DNA of 64,000 bases. It comes from Hahellaceae bacterium (GTDB lineage: Bacteria; Pseudomonadota; Gammaproteobacteria; Pseudomonadales; Oleiphilaceae). The notes under the pieces were generated by a model, which worked only from the letters and a program-made list of their open reading frames with translations, made no database searches and was not told the DNA's origin. Location of the stretch: the NCBI GenBank assembly GCA_024234575.1, contig JACKOB010000002.1:930001-994000 (forward strand), read 5' to 3'. This document shows positions 27,071 to 35,819 of this stretch, piece by piece. Numbering within the stretch: position 1 is the first letter of the stretch; each line of letters starts with the position of its first letter. The position numbers and the translations under genes were made by a program.

Positions 27071-28078
27071 CTAAACAGCTTCAGGGCAATAAATTTCTTG
27101 TCGTGAAACAATCACCCAAGCAATTCTAATCATCTTGTTTGCCAGAGCAACGGTAGCTTTGTTTTTACCTCTCGTTGCTATCAGCCTATTGACCCATTGG
27201 CTTAATGGATCATCTTTTTTCTCTGCTTGTATGAGCGCTGATCGAGCGCCATGAATGATAAGGCTTCTTAGATAGGCATCTCCTTTTTTAGTGATACCAA
27301 ATAATCGACTCTTATCTCCACTGCTATGCTGTTTCGGTATCACTCCTAATGCGGCTGAAGCATCTCTGCCCCGCTTGAACTGCCCCCCAGAGCCTAACCA
27401 GCTTTTAAAGGCATAGCTAACGATTGACCCAAACCCCGGGAGTGCCTTCAACCTTTGGCAGTCGTCATCCAGTTTAACTTGTTCAGCGATTTGCTTATCG
27501 AACCAAGTCAGCTCCTCATCAAGCACCAATAGCTGTTCGTAATATCGGGATAGTAATGTTCTGATAAACGGATTCGAAATGTGACTCTCATCCGCCTTTA
27601 ATTCACAGAGTCGTCTTCGAAAAGCAGCAACTGTCTTAGGTATGGCTTCTCCGTATTCGTACAAGATGCCTCGAACATGATTTACAAGCCGCGTTCTTTC
27701 CGCCACTACTCGTTTTCTTGAGTGCAACAAAACCTGCGTATTCTGTTGCTCTACACTTTTTATGGGGACATCTCTAATCCGTCCATGGGCTGCCGCTTCT
27801 GCAATAGCAAGTGCATCGTTGTAGTCATTTTTTTGTCCACGAAGATAAGCTTTCACATGCTGAGGTGGAATAAGTTTTATTTCATGGCCCAGCGCAATCA
27901 ACTCGCGGGCCCAGTAATTTGAACTCCCACAAGCTTCCATCGCAATTGTGCTAGAGGGTAGCTGAGCAAAAAATGGCAGAACCTGACTTCTGCGCAATTT
28001 CTTACGTTTTCCATCTAAGCTAACAAGATGAAAAATGCTTTTGGCCAAATCAAAACCATAAATCATACTATTATCCAT
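27071..28078 (-). CDS. IS110-family transposase (DEDD recombinase), copy 1
   Basis: 335 residues from the ATG at 28078 (MDNSMIYGFDLAKS), preceded by GAGGAG; a longer frame to 28120 has no support. The N-terminal RuvC-like DEDD domain shows YGFDLAK, IAMEACGSSNYWARE and QKNDYNDALAIAEAA. The C-terminal Tnp_20 domain shows LKALPGFGSIVSYAF and RGRDASAALGVIPKQHSSGD, in which the serine of DASAALG is the expected nucleophile. RNA-guided recombination is established for this family. The protein is identical in copy 2, so both elements are probably intact and recently active. Confidence 0.95.
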   Translation of the reverse strand: MDNSMIYGFDLAKSIFHLVSLDGKRKKLRRSQVLPFFAQLPSSTIAMEACGSSNYWARELIALGHEIKLIPPQHVKAYLRGQKNDYNDALAIAEAAAHGRIRDVPIKSVEQQNTQVLLHSRKRVVAERTRLVNHVRGILYEYGEAIPKTVAAFRRRLCELKADESHISNPFIRTLLSRYYEQLLVLDEELTWFDKQIAEQVKLDDDCQRLKALPGFGSIVSYAFKSWLGSGGQFKRGRDASAALGVIPKQHSSGDKSRLFGITKKGDAYLRSLIIHGARSALIQAEKKDDPLSQWVNRLIATRGKNKATVALANKMIRIAWVIVSRQEIYCPEAV

Positions 28079-28165
28079 GGTGGTCTCCTCTTTATCTCTG
28101 ATTGTCTGCAATACAATCATGGCACATTACAATGCCGATATTGATGGGAGGAGACCATCTCATCG

Positions 28166-28200
28166 ACCTACTTTGACCCGGTGCCTGTCTCATATAAACG
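28166..28200 (+). repeat. Right part of dispersed 120-bp repeat, copy 1
   Basis: ACCTACTTTGACCCGGTGCC to ...ATATAAACG, ending sharply at 28200. Continues the repeat broken at 26813. The same edge is met at 34713, 41936, 23717 and 24741, each followed by unrelated sequence or the box. Confidence 0.85.
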
Positions 28201-28203
28201 CCA

Positions 28204-28310
28204 CAAGTGGTGCGCATGGCGCACCTTATGGCATTAACCGTATTTATAGGGTGTGCCGTGCGCACCTTTTAAATCCCAGATCAAAGAATATTCATTACGC
28301 CCTCATTTTG
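28204..28310 (+). repeat. REP-like double hairpin plus 25-bp box, copy 1
   Basis: Two hairpins with the same arms, GGTGCGC-ATG-GCGCACC and GGTGTGC-CGT-GCGCACC, separated by ATGGCATTAACCGTATTTAT, followed by the 25-bp box (28286-28310). About 100 bases of this block recur at 38907-39009. The paired GGTGCGC/GCGCACC arms are typical of REP-type elements. Confidence 0.85.
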
Positions 28311-28435
28311 GACCCGTTTTGCTGGTTGACTGCTATTGGCCTCAATGGCATCTCGAAATGACTGCCCAGCCATGCCATTAAAACCTTGAATAATAAACAA
28401 TTGATTACTCAGTTTAATCAATCAAGGTTTTCCTC

Positions 28436-29029
28436 ATGGCTTTTTCATCTTCCCTGCATTTTATTTCACTGTTGCTTGTGTTTTTTTCTTTGTTTTCAAC
28501 GGCGGTTAACGCCAGGGTGATTGCAGGGGTTTCCGTTCACGACAACTTACCGGCGAACGCCGAGCGTCCAAAGCTTGTTCTTAACGGCGCAAGCATTCGC
28601 AAAGTATTTTATGTAGCTGATGTGTATATCGGTTCTTTGTATTTAGAAAAAGCCGAAACAAATGCAGACGATATATTTGCGGATGATGGCTATAAAATAA
28701 TGAGCTTTTACATGCTGAGAAATGTAAGAGGCCGAAGTATTGCCACCGCACTTAAAGAGGCTATGCAATTAAATCTCACACCCGAAGAAGTACTGGGATT
28801 TGAAGCCGAGTTCGAGATGTTGATCAACTTTCTTGATCGCAAAATGAACGAGGGCGAGACAGGTCTTTTTGAGTATATTCCGGGCGTGGGGTCAAAAGTG
28901 ACAACCGGCGATGAAGTAAAAGGGGTTATCCCCGGCAAAGCATTTTATAACGCAATCCTTAGTGCCTGGATAGGCAAACAGCCTGTTAATGGGACGATGA
29001 AAGATGAAATATTAGGACTCTCGGATTAG
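28436..29029 (+). CDS. Chalcone isomerase-like exported protein
   Basis: 197 residues with signal peptide (LHFISLLLVFFSLFSTAVNA). The body matches the bacterial chalcone-isomerase-like family (PF16036): LVLNGASIRKVFYVADVYIGSLYLE at the start, MSFYMLRNVRGRSIATALKEAM, and near the end VKGVIPGKAFYNAILSAWIG. These proteins share the chalcone isomerase fold but lack its plant catalytic role; the function in bacteria is not settled and a fatty-acid or small-ligand binding role is suspected. It is placed at the start of an island module bordered by boxes at 28286 and 33215. Confidence 0.85.
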   Translation: MAFSSSLHFISLLLVFFSLFSTAVNARVIAGVSVHDNLPANAERPKLVLNGASIRKVFYVADVYIGSLYLEKAETNADDIFADDGYKIMSFYMLRNVRGRSIATALKEAMQLNLTPEEVLGFEAEFEMLINFLDRKMNEGETGLFEYIPGVGSKVTTGDEVKGVIPGKAFYNAILSAWIGKQPVNGTMKDEILGLSD

Positions 29030-29442
29030 AGAGCAGATAGTCACTTTCGGTCAAACCAGTATCTCTCATTGCTCACAATAGTTGTAGGGCGGGTGATCAG
29101 GCAAAGCTTGTACATTGTCTGCCTTCTTGTTTGTTTCAACTATGCCAGTTATTCAGTTTGCGTCCGTGCCAATATAATAATGACAAATATCGGTACAGCT
29201 GTACCTAAAAAACTTTGCAAAATATTATTTTACAATTCGTGAATAATTGCCATTTTTTGCCCTATTGCATGCGTCATAACACGCTCTGTAGCTGACTTTC
29301 CTCACAAATCATCTGTCAATGGCTGTGGAGACATTTTTTAAGGTCATTTCCCTAATTAACAAAACCCGTACATTTGTTAGCCTATAGCCACAACTAAACA
29401 AATGTACACAAAGTACATAGACACACAGAGAAAGGACTCAAC
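29030..29442 (+). promoter_or_regulatory. 413-base gap with palindromes upstream of the FilA-like operon
   Basis: No gene seen. Two symmetrical sites stand out: the perfect 14-base palindrome GGTACAGCTGTACC (29192-29205), and the inverted repeat GTACATTTGTTAG (29368-29380) / CTAAACAAATGTAC (29394-29407), which differs by one inserted base. The latter lies 36-75 bases before the ATG of the operon and looks like an operator. No regulator gene is adjacent. Confidence 0.45.
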
Positions 29443-30573
29443 ATGAAATGCACTACAGTACATGGGGCAGCAGTTATTATGTGCCTGCTGTTTCCTTTGA
29501 TATCACCAAATGCGCTAGCAGATCTCAAGCCACTCCAGGACAATGAGCTTCGGGGTTATACCGGCCAATCTGCTATTCAGATCTCATCTACAGACCTTAG
29601 CTATACCCTTGACCATCTGGTGGGTGTTCAGTTTGATAAAAAAGAAGGCATCGGTTGGGACAGAAGTGAAATTCGCAGCGCCAGCGAGCAGGTGAACGCC
29701 ACCGTGCATCGCATACAAATTAATGGTGATATGGAGTTTCATGCATTTGCTGAAGAGCTGACGCTGGGTGATTACGGTGGTGCGAACAATTCAATCTACA
29801 AAGATGAGAATGGACGAGGCGTGCCCGACATCGCCTTGCGAAATTTCGGTTTTGGAAAATCAGCAGAAGAGCCATTCTATGTGGAAAACCCCTATATAGA
29901 GATTCAAAAACAAAACCACCCTGATGGCACTCAAACCTTCCGTGGGTTCAGAATTGGTTTTGATAAAGCAGAAGGTCATACGCCAGTTACGATTGATTCA
30001 ATTTCTGGTTACATCGCAGCAAAAAGCGTTCTAGCCAGCACTGGCGGGCTTATTCGCTCGCAGATCTATGGCAGCGGCACCAAAGATACCTTTGTGAATA
30101 TTATTGGTGATCAACCTGATGGTACCGGGAATTACCCACAGTTTTCAGAGCCAGGGGTGGAGCAGTGCGCGGGTATCTGGTGTGGAAAAACACCTAATAA
30201 TGTTGCGCTTACAGGTAATGCGTTATTGGGTTACAGCAGAGGTGCGAAAGAAGTAAACCTCAGTCATGTAGAAAGCATGGACTTCCATAATGTTAAAAAC
30301 TTCTATATTTCGATGACGCAAGGTGGTGGCGGTTCGTTTGTGAACAGTGATGGTACCGTCAATGGTGCACAGTGGTCGCAGCATGTAAGTGGCATTATGC
30401 CAAAAAGCCGTCCAGATCTGCCGGGCTGGAACCTGGTAATTCCGCTTAATGATATGGTTAACACGACTGATGGTTATGTTGAAGCGCACACGGATATCGC
30501 TGCATCGCTAGGCCAAATACTAGGTAGCACAGGCGACAACAACCCAAGGCAGAGCTATCAGCCGTTGTTCTAA
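29443..30573 (+). CDS. FilA/DUF6160-like exported protein, first of three
   Basis: 376 residues with signal peptide (VIMCLLFPLISPNALA). Immediately after the cleavage site is LKPLQDNELRGYTGQSAIQI, matching the 'LxxLxDxELxxVTGQxGIxI' opening of FilA-like (DUF6160) proteins known from Acinetobacter fil loci and other gammaproteobacteria. The rest is rich in Gly, Asn and Thr with alternating beta-strand pattern, including QTFRGFRIGFDKAEGHTP and two cysteines (QCAGIWCG). Predicted to be secreted or outer-membrane associated and beta-rich. It starts a three-gene operon with 56- and 2-base gaps. Function unknown. Confidence 0.7.
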   Translation: MKCTTVHGAAVIMCLLFPLISPNALADLKPLQDNELRGYTGQSAIQISSTDLSYTLDHLVGVQFDKKEGIGWDRSEIRSASEQVNATVHRIQINGDMEFHAFAEELTLGDYGGANNSIYKDENGRGVPDIALRNFGFGKSAEEPFYVENPYIEIQKQNHPDGTQTFRGFRIGFDKAEGHTPVTIDSISGYIAAKSVLASTGGLIRSQIYGSGTKDTFVNIIGDQPDGTGNYPQFSEPGVEQCAGIWCGKTPNNVALTGNALLGYSRGAKEVNLSHVESMDFHNVKNFYISMTQGGGGSFVNSDGTVNGAQWSQHVSGIMPKSRPDLPGWNLVIPLNDMVNTTDGYVEAHTDIAASLGQILGSTGDNNPRQSYQPLF

Positions 30574-30629
30574 AGGCACAGGGCTCGGGCAAAAAATGGT
30601 TGTTTGCTATCAGACAAGGAGTTTTTAAG

Positions 30630-31649
30630 ATGAATTATTACACAGCCACAGGTTTAGTTTTGGCATTGCTTTCCCCTACTGCCGTTTTGGCGTTGGAAGA
30701 GATGACCGATGAACAAATGGGCATCGTAAGTGCACAATCTCGCTACAACTATGTGTTCGAGAATATTCAGTTTGTAGGCGTTGCAGTAGCTGGTGAGGCA
30801 GAAGCAGGTAGTGTGAATACGATTGCCACAGATGGCTCGGCTTTGTTAAGAAAGAACTTCAGTTTTACGGCCGACTCAATAGGAACATTCAGCAACCCCT
30901 TTACTACCGAAGCTTTAGCGATCAATGGCACGGTGAATACCATCCGGGACGGCAACGTAACCCAGGGTGGTAATCATCTTGGCGATATCAATATGCTGAA
31001 CATCGGTCTGCCAACTAAGGATGCGTGGGAAAATGTTGATCTTCAGTACGAAGCATTCTACATCAACCCGGATAACCCTGACCCCAGCAACCGCAATATC
31101 GCCGCAGGTGGCACTCCTTCGGAGAACACGCGCTTTGGTCTGGTTACCTTTGATAACTTGTCCATTACCGGCAATGTTGGTATTTCTGGAATTCCCGAAG
31201 GCTACAAAATCGAAAGCGTATATCTGGATGATGGTAGTCGGGGCGCATCTTCACGGGAAGGGCTTCTGCTGAATGTGGATATAGAAGAACTAGCTATTGA
31301 GCAATTGCTTTTCGAGACTGAAGAAGCAGATGGTATTTTTAACCCCAATAAAGATATCGCCCTGAATAACTTTCGGTTAGCTAATCTGAAGATGAAATCT
31401 GTAACCTATGAGGCGACAGATAAAGGGTTGCGGTTGGCCTATCACGACCCGCAGCCATTTACAAAAGATGAAGGCTTGCTAATAAAGTCTGGCGGAGGCT
31501 TTCCTGATACGGCCCATGCCGCCTATAACCCAAATTTTCCCAAAGCGGACCTGACGTTTAACGCTCATGTACCCCATTCATTACCCAATGAGTCACGAAT
31601 AAAAGGCTTAACCCTTGACCACATGGTACTGAATATAAGGAATAACTAA
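30630..31649 (+). CDS. FilA/DUF6160-like exported protein, second of three
   Basis: 339 residues from the ATG at 30630, with AAGGAG (30616-30621) upstream; the earlier in-frame codon at 30600 is not used. Signal peptide MNYYTATGLVLALLSPTAVLA, then LEEMTDEQMGIVSAQS, a variant of the opening motif seen in its two neighbours. A long beta-rich region follows (GDINMLNIGLPTKDAWENVD, FGLVTFDNLSITGNVGISG). The intervals 'LxLxxIxLxNLxxxSV' suggest stacked strands. It shares the operon with the flanking two genes and is expected at the same location. Function unknown. Confidence 0.65.
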   Translation: MNYYTATGLVLALLSPTAVLALEEMTDEQMGIVSAQSRYNYVFENIQFVGVAVAGEAEAGSVNTIATDGSALLRKNFSFTADSIGTFSNPFTTEALAINGTVNTIRDGNVTQGGNHLGDINMLNIGLPTKDAWENVDLQYEAFYINPDNPDPSNRNIAAGGTPSENTRFGLVTFDNLSITGNVGISGIPEGYKIESVYLDDGSRGASSREGLLLNVDIEELAIEQLLFETEEADGIFNPNKDIALNNFRLANLKMKSVTYEATDKGLRLAYHDPQPFTKDEGLLIKSGGGFPDTAHAAYNPNFPKADLTFNAHVPHSLPNESRIKGLTLDHMVLNIRNN

Positions 31650-31651
31650 TC

Positions 31652-32200
31652 ATGAAAGTAACCACTAAAACTAACAGACTATTTCGCCATGGGGTCATCC
31701 TGGTCAGCAGTGCTTTATGTTTATGTGCACCCGTACGAGCAGAACTTTTACCGATGAAAGAGTCTGAGCTGGCTAGTCAGTCCGGGCAGGCGGGGCTGTC
31801 TATTGAGGTGCAGCACCTGAGAATAAACGCCCACGAAAGCGGTAGTGTTGATAATCCGGCAACCGCTGCAAATGAGGGTGATGGACGCAGAACCAAAGGT
31901 TTCCACCTGGACTATGTAACCAAAGAGCATGGTGGCGGCGGCGAGTCTCATTATTTTGCCAACGAAGTATCATTGGCGCTGGATACCGAAGGGGCGTTAA
32001 CCGTTGACGTTGGCGGTGATGGTGCCTTGGTGATCGGTTTGCCAACGCGAATGAACTTTGTTGGTGATGGCTTCAGTGTAAAAGATATTTACCTTAACAA
32101 TACAGGTAATGTCGCCGGTGGTGGAAAGCTCTACAACGAACAAAATATTATCGGCAATTTTAACACTGGCGGTACGATTACTATGTGGGGGTCAAACTGA
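31652..32200 (+). CDS. FilA/DUF6160-like exported protein, third of three
   Basis: 182 residues. Signal peptide ending LCLCAPVRA, then ELLPMKESELASQSGQAGLS, the clearest match to the FilA-type opening motif in this operon. The remaining 140 residues are Gly-rich with strands ALTVDVGGDGALVIGLPTRM and GFSVKDIYLNNTGNVAGGG. It begins 2 bases after the stop of the second gene, so the two are translationally linked. Half the size of the others; could be a minor component of the same structure. Function unknown. Confidence 0.7.
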   Translation: MKVTTKTNRLFRHGVILVSSALCLCAPVRAELLPMKESELASQSGQAGLSIEVQHLRINAHESGSVDNPATAANEGDGRRTKGFHLDYVTKEHGGGGESHYFANEVSLALDTEGALTVDVGGDGALVIGLPTRMNFVGDGFSVKDIYLNNTGNVAGGGKLYNEQNIIGNFNTGGTITMWGSN

Positions 32201-32248
32201 CCCTCCACAGTTTGCTTTATGTCGAATGTCTGTCCTGATGCAAAGCTG

Positions 32249-33016
32249 CTATGGCGTTTTTTTTAGGCCATAGGCTTTAATAAGTGCATCCCATCGAGGG
32301 GTTTGTATAGGCAATTGTGAATCTATATAGTCCCGGACTTCATTTAGTCCGGGCGTGAGCATTAGCCGTCTGGCAAATACTTGATGAGCCTTTTTAGAAA
32401 TATGAATTTGACGCCTCACCGCATCATCCGCCAACAAAAGGTTTAGTTGGGTGTCAGGAACAATCGTTACCTCCACCCTGGGATGTTTCATTAATAGCTT
32501 ATGCACATTATTCGCAAATGAATTGGTATCCTCTCGTTGAATCAATCCCTTTTCGACATAGTTGTTTATGTCAATGTACGAGTGCCCTAGCACCCCGCCC
32601 AATTTTTTCCCTACTAAAGATTCTGGCCCATCATATTCAATTGGATTCGCGCTGTTTGATACCACCTCATTGCGATTAATAAAGATTTCTTTCGTCCATA
32701 AATACTTGGATAAGTTTTTATCATCAAACCAGGTAGGGTTTACCCAGGCCACGATGGCTGGCTTTTTTTTATCTTCAAGAAACGGAAGCAGGCGGGGTCT
32801 TGGTATGTAGGATGGTATAAAACGCCATTTTCCCTGGCTATTGGCAGTTAGCTCGTCACAGAGTACGTGGGTTATATTTTCTTCGCTTTTTTCTACATTA
32901 AAAGGCGGTGCATCATAGTACGTCCAAACGTAGATAATAGTTTCTGCTACAACGGCAGGCGAAGTTAACCCGCTTAGCAAAAATAGCAGTACGACAACCA
33001 CGGGACGGATGTGCAA
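32249..33016 (-). CDS. Periplasmic solute-binding protein-like, family 3 type
   Basis: 255 residues with signal peptide (VVVLLFLLSGLTSPAVVAE). The mature N-terminus YVWTYYDAPPFNVEKSEEN corresponds to the first strand-loop of family-3 binding proteins, and a second-lobe motif reads ESLVGKKLGGVLGHSYIDIN. It resembles the protein at 50137-50979 in organisation (APPF or KPPYF near the start, then VNPTWFDD or VNPLWFKD). That shared 'VNPxWF' segment suggests a subfamily of its own. No transporter genes are near. Convergent with the FilA-like operon. Confidence 0.75.
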   Translation of the reverse strand: MHIRPVVVVLLFLLSGLTSPAVVAETIIYVWTYYDAPPFNVEKSEENITHVLCDELTANSQGKWRFIPSYIPRPRLLPFLEDKKKPAIVAWVNPTWFDDKNLSKYLWTKEIFINRNEVVSNSANPIEYDGPESLVGKKLGGVLGHSYIDINNYVEKGLIQREDTNSFANNVHKLLMKHPRVEVTIVPDTQLNLLLADDAVRRQIHISKKAHQVFARRLMLTPGLNEVRDYIDSQLPIQTPRWDALIKAYGLKKTP

Positions 33017-33214
33017 GCGTTTTTCTCCCGATTAGTTTTAACAAGCGCAAAAATAGACTGTTGTATGCCGCCGCTTAACCGCATTGGCCCGATTCATCTG
33101 TAGGCTAATTGTAGAGCAGAATGCCAGGAGATGCCCATAAAAGCTTTAGGGCTACTTGCTGGAGTAGCCTTATATCTCTGGAAGTTGTGGCAGAAGGTTC
33201 GTGATGACGATGAA

Positions 33215-33239
33215 GAATATTCATTACGACCCCATTTCG
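33215..33239 (+). repeat. Copy of the island 25-bp box
   Basis: GAATATTCATTACGACCCC followed by ATTTCG. It directly precedes the left edge of the second IS-containing 120-bp repeat and closes the module 28.4-33.0 kb. Confidence 0.85.
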
Positions 33240-33241
33240 TT

Positions 33242-33326
33242 ATAGAAGTTAAGCTCGGTCAGTAGTGCTTGAAAAACGAGGGGAATTTCTTGTTTTGGCA
33301 ATGTCAGATGGCGCTGCGATTATCTG
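33242..33326 (+). repeat. Left part of dispersed 120-bp repeat, copy 2 (split by IS110)
   Basis: ATAGAAGTTAAGCTCGGTCA to ...GCGATTATCTG. Upstream of ATAG the sequence is the 25-bp box and not the sequence seen before copies 1 and 3, which sets the left edge of the repeat. Confidence 0.85.
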
Positions 33327-33583
33327 TATATGGTCTCCTCCCGTTTTGCAAGGACTTCAAACGAAATAACAGGTCTAGGTTGCTGCCGTATATCCGGCCT
33401 GTTTTTGAGCTTATTGCTCTGGCCTTGATGAGCTGTCCGCGCACACTGTCCTTATCGACCTATCGGTATCATATACCATCAGAAAAGCCAGGTTTTCAGC
33501 GTGCAGGTTTTACCTATTTTGTCATCTGTCGTTTGTTGCCTTCGCAACCCTAAAGATTCTTTTGTCCTAAATGTAACGTTCTG
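33327..33583 (-). ncRNA. Candidate bridge/seek RNA region of IS110 copy 2
   Basis: Same 257-base non-coding end as in copy 1, with the target-like segment at 33450-33466 and the same hairpins. One base difference from copy 1 was noticed (AACAGGTC for AACAAGTC). Confidence 0.55.
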
Positions 33584-34591
33584 CTAAACAGCTTCAGGGC
33601 AATAAATTTCTTGTCGTGAAACAATCACCCAAGCAATTCTAATCATCTTGTTTGCCAGAGCAACGGTAGCTTTGTTTTTACCTCTCGTTGCTATCAGCCT
33701 ATTGACCCATTGGCTTAATGGATCATCTTTTTTCTCTGCTTGTATGAGCGCTGATCGAGCGCCATGAATGATAAGGCTTCTTAGATAGGCATCTCCTTTT
33801 TTAGTGATACCAAATAATCGACTCTTATCTCCACTGCTATGCTGTTTCGGTATCACTCCTAATGCGGCTGAAGCATCTCTGCCCCGCTTGAACTGCCCCC
33901 CAGAGCCTAACCAGCTTTTAAAGGCATAGCTAACGATTGACCCAAACCCCGGGAGTGCCTTCAACCTTTGGCAGTCGTCATCCAGTTTAACTTGTTCAGC
34001 GATTTGCTTATCGAACCAAGTCAGCTCCTCATCAAGCACCAATAGCTGTTCGTAATATCGGGATAGTAATGTTCTGATAAACGGATTCGAAATGTGACTC
34101 TCATCCGCCTTTAATTCACAGAGTCGTCTTCGAAAAGCAGCAACTGTCTTAGGTATGGCTTCTCCGTATTCGTACAAGATGCCTCGAACATGATTTACAA
34201 GCCGCGTTCTTTCCGCCACTACTCGTTTTCTTGAGTGCAACAAAACCTGCGTATTCTGTTGCTCTACACTTTTTATGGGGACATCTCTAATGCGTCCATG
34301 GGCTGCCGCTTCTGCAATAGCAAGTGCATCGTTGTAGTCATTTTTTTGTCCACGAAGATAAGCTTTCACATGCTGAGGTGGAATAAGTTTTATTTCATGG
34401 CCCAGCGCAATCAACTCGCGGGCCCAGTAATTTGAACTCCCACAAGCTTCCATCGCAATTGTGCTAGAGGGTAGCTGAGCAAAAAATGGCAGAACCTGAC
34501 TTCTGCGCAATTTCTTACGTTTTCCATCTAAGCTAACAAGATGAAAAATGCTTTTGGCCAAATCAAAACCATAAATCATACTATTATCCAT
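33584..34591 (-). CDS. IS110-family transposase (DEDD recombinase), copy 2
   Basis: 335 residues from the ATG at 34591; amino-acid sequence identical to the copy at 27071-28078, with the same DEDD residues (YGFDLAK, AMEACG, NDYNDA) and the same C-terminal serine segment (RDASAALG). The only nucleotide change found inside the gene is silent. The frame is intact. A shine-dalgarno GAGGAG lies inside the short right end of the IS, so the gene depends on a promoter close to or outside the right end. Confidence 0.95.
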   Translation of the reverse strand: MDNSMIYGFDLAKSIFHLVSLDGKRKKLRRSQVLPFFAQLPSSTIAMEACGSSNYWARELIALGHEIKLIPPQHVKAYLRGQKNDYNDALAIAEAAAHGRIRDVPIKSVEQQNTQVLLHSRKRVVAERTRLVNHVRGILYEYGEAIPKTVAAFRRRLCELKADESHISNPFIRTLLSRYYEQLLVLDEELTWFDKQIAEQVKLDDDCQRLKALPGFGSIVSYAFKSWLGSGGQFKRGRDASAALGVIPKQHSSGDKSRLFGITKKGDAYLRSLIIHGARSALIQAEKKDDPLSQWVNRLIATRGKNKATVALANKMIRIAWVIVSRQEIYCPEAV

Positions 34592-34678
34592 GGTGGTCTC
34601 CTCTTTATCTCTGATTGTCTGCAATACAATCATGGCACATTACGATGCCGATATTGATGGGAGGAGACCATCTCATCG

Positions 34679-34713
34679 ACCTACGTTGACGCGGTGGCTG
34701 TCCGATATAAACG
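34679..34713 (+). repeat. Right part of dispersed 120-bp repeat, copy 2
   Basis: ACCTACGTTGACGCGGTGGC to ...ATATAAACG, ending at 34713; followed by AGAGGATATTCG and then the 25-bp box. Confidence 0.85.
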
Positions 34714-34719
34714 AGAGGA

Positions 34720-34761
34720 TATTCGTAGTGGTCAGAGAATATTCATTACGACGCCATTTTG
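34720..34761 (+). repeat. Copy of the island 25-bp box with 5' extension
   Basis: ATTCGTAGTGGTCAGA leads into GAATATTCATTACGACGCC (34737-34761). The same extension plus box is at 23581-23624. Confidence 0.85.
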
Positions 34762-35003
34762 CCCCTTGCTTTACGATCTCCATTTTGCACATTCCTTTTT
34801 AATAAGTCTCATAGTGCAGATACCTCGATCGATAACTCGTGAAATCTCTTGTTTTGTTGAAGTAAAAAGGAATCAAGAGACATACCTGGCAATGCATTGG
34901 TCGTGCTAGTATTTGCCGCAAAAATGACAAGGGCGTGCGATCTAAGCCGTTGCAATCGATTGAAGATAGCAGCCTGCATACAAAGCAGAAGTTGGAGATA
35001 AAA

Positions 35004-35819
35004 ATGAAGAATCTAGTAAAATCAGTTGCATTTGGAGCGTTGCTTTCTATAGGTCTGACTGCGTGTGGCGGGGGGGCGTCGAATAGTTCGGAGTCTGCTC
35101 CCGTTGGCTGGGAGAACGGGGGGGGAGCGGTATCAGATGATAATGGTACCGTTTACGCTGTCATGTCCAACGTTAATATCGGGCAAGAATATGCGTTATC
35201 ACCAAGCAATGGTGAGATGTGGGTGGAAGTCCCGTTGCAAAAAGGAGATTCCTTTGAAATTCGTGTGGAAAATTCACAACACCGGAGTACCGATGGGCTA
35301 GATGTTTCGCTGCACGATGCAGATTTCAATGTGTTGGTGGAGGCGCAGACGCTTTCCACTGCCGCACGAGCAACACTTGTGGTTGCTGATAATGACAATG
35401 AAGAGAGTGTGTTTGTTAGGGTTGCGGGTAAGGAGGTTGGAAGCTTTAGGTTCACAGTTGTGGTGTATGCGGCAAGCAGCGTGCACAAATATCTGTCCCA
35501 GACTGAGCCTAACAACATAAGATCGTTTGCCTTTTCGCTCACTCGTGACATGGATCATTATGGACTTGTTGATTTTCTGGACTCTGATGATTGGTATTCT
35601 TTCGATGTAAAGCAAGGTGACGAAGTTCATTACGCGATAATCAATGAAAATCAGAGTACCGACGGTATAACTCTTCAACTATATGATGATTCTGGAGAGC
35701 CATTACGTGAAGCATACAAAATAGCTCCGGAGGAGTCCGTTGGTATAAGCTTGACGGCTCAATATACAGGCAAAATCACTGCTGTCCCGTTAACTTTCAT
35801 AATAGCGCCATCTGATTAG
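35004..35819 (+). pseudogene. Lipoprotein with PPC-like domains, 3' end replaced by IS4 insertion
   Basis: The ATG at 35004 follows GGAG (34993-34996). Signal with lipobox LTAC (LSIGLTACGGG). Two repeats look like bacterial pre-peptidase C-terminal (PPC) domains; the second reads SQTEPNN, then DSDDWYSFDVKQGDEVHYAI. The native gene runs to 35775; the last 14 codons (from ITAVPLTF) are read from the IS left end. Fusing 35775 to 37061 across the 7-bp duplication restores the frame and gives YTGKIYVHVKNETSV and a stop at 37168-37170. The present product lacks the native 36-residue tail and may still be secreted. Confidence 0.8.

Larger units (their letters stand above)
26814..28165 (-). mobile_element. 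IS110-family insertion sequence (IS1111 layout), copy 1
   Basis: 1352 bp, ends set by comparison with copy 2 (33327-34678) and the empty target at 41817-41936; one base (G) is ambiguous. Subterminal inverted repeats ATGGTCTCCTCCC (26817-26829) and GGGAGGAGACCAT (28146-28158). The transposase start codon lies only 87 bases from the right end, while the other end has a 257-base non-coding stretch after the transposase stop. Subterminal repeats and a long non-coding region downstream of the transposase are marks of the IS1111 branch. There is no target duplication, as expected of IS110-type recombination. Confidence 0.9.
33327..34678 (-). mobile_element. IS110-family insertion sequence (IS1111 layout), copy 2
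   Basis: 1352 bp, identical in length to copy 1; three base differences were noticed in the whole element. It sits at the same position and orientation in another copy of the 120-bp repeat. The near identity shows recent movement; the identical insertion point shows sequence-specific targeting, or else duplication of repeat plus IS, though the flanks outside the repeat differ. Confidence 0.9.
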
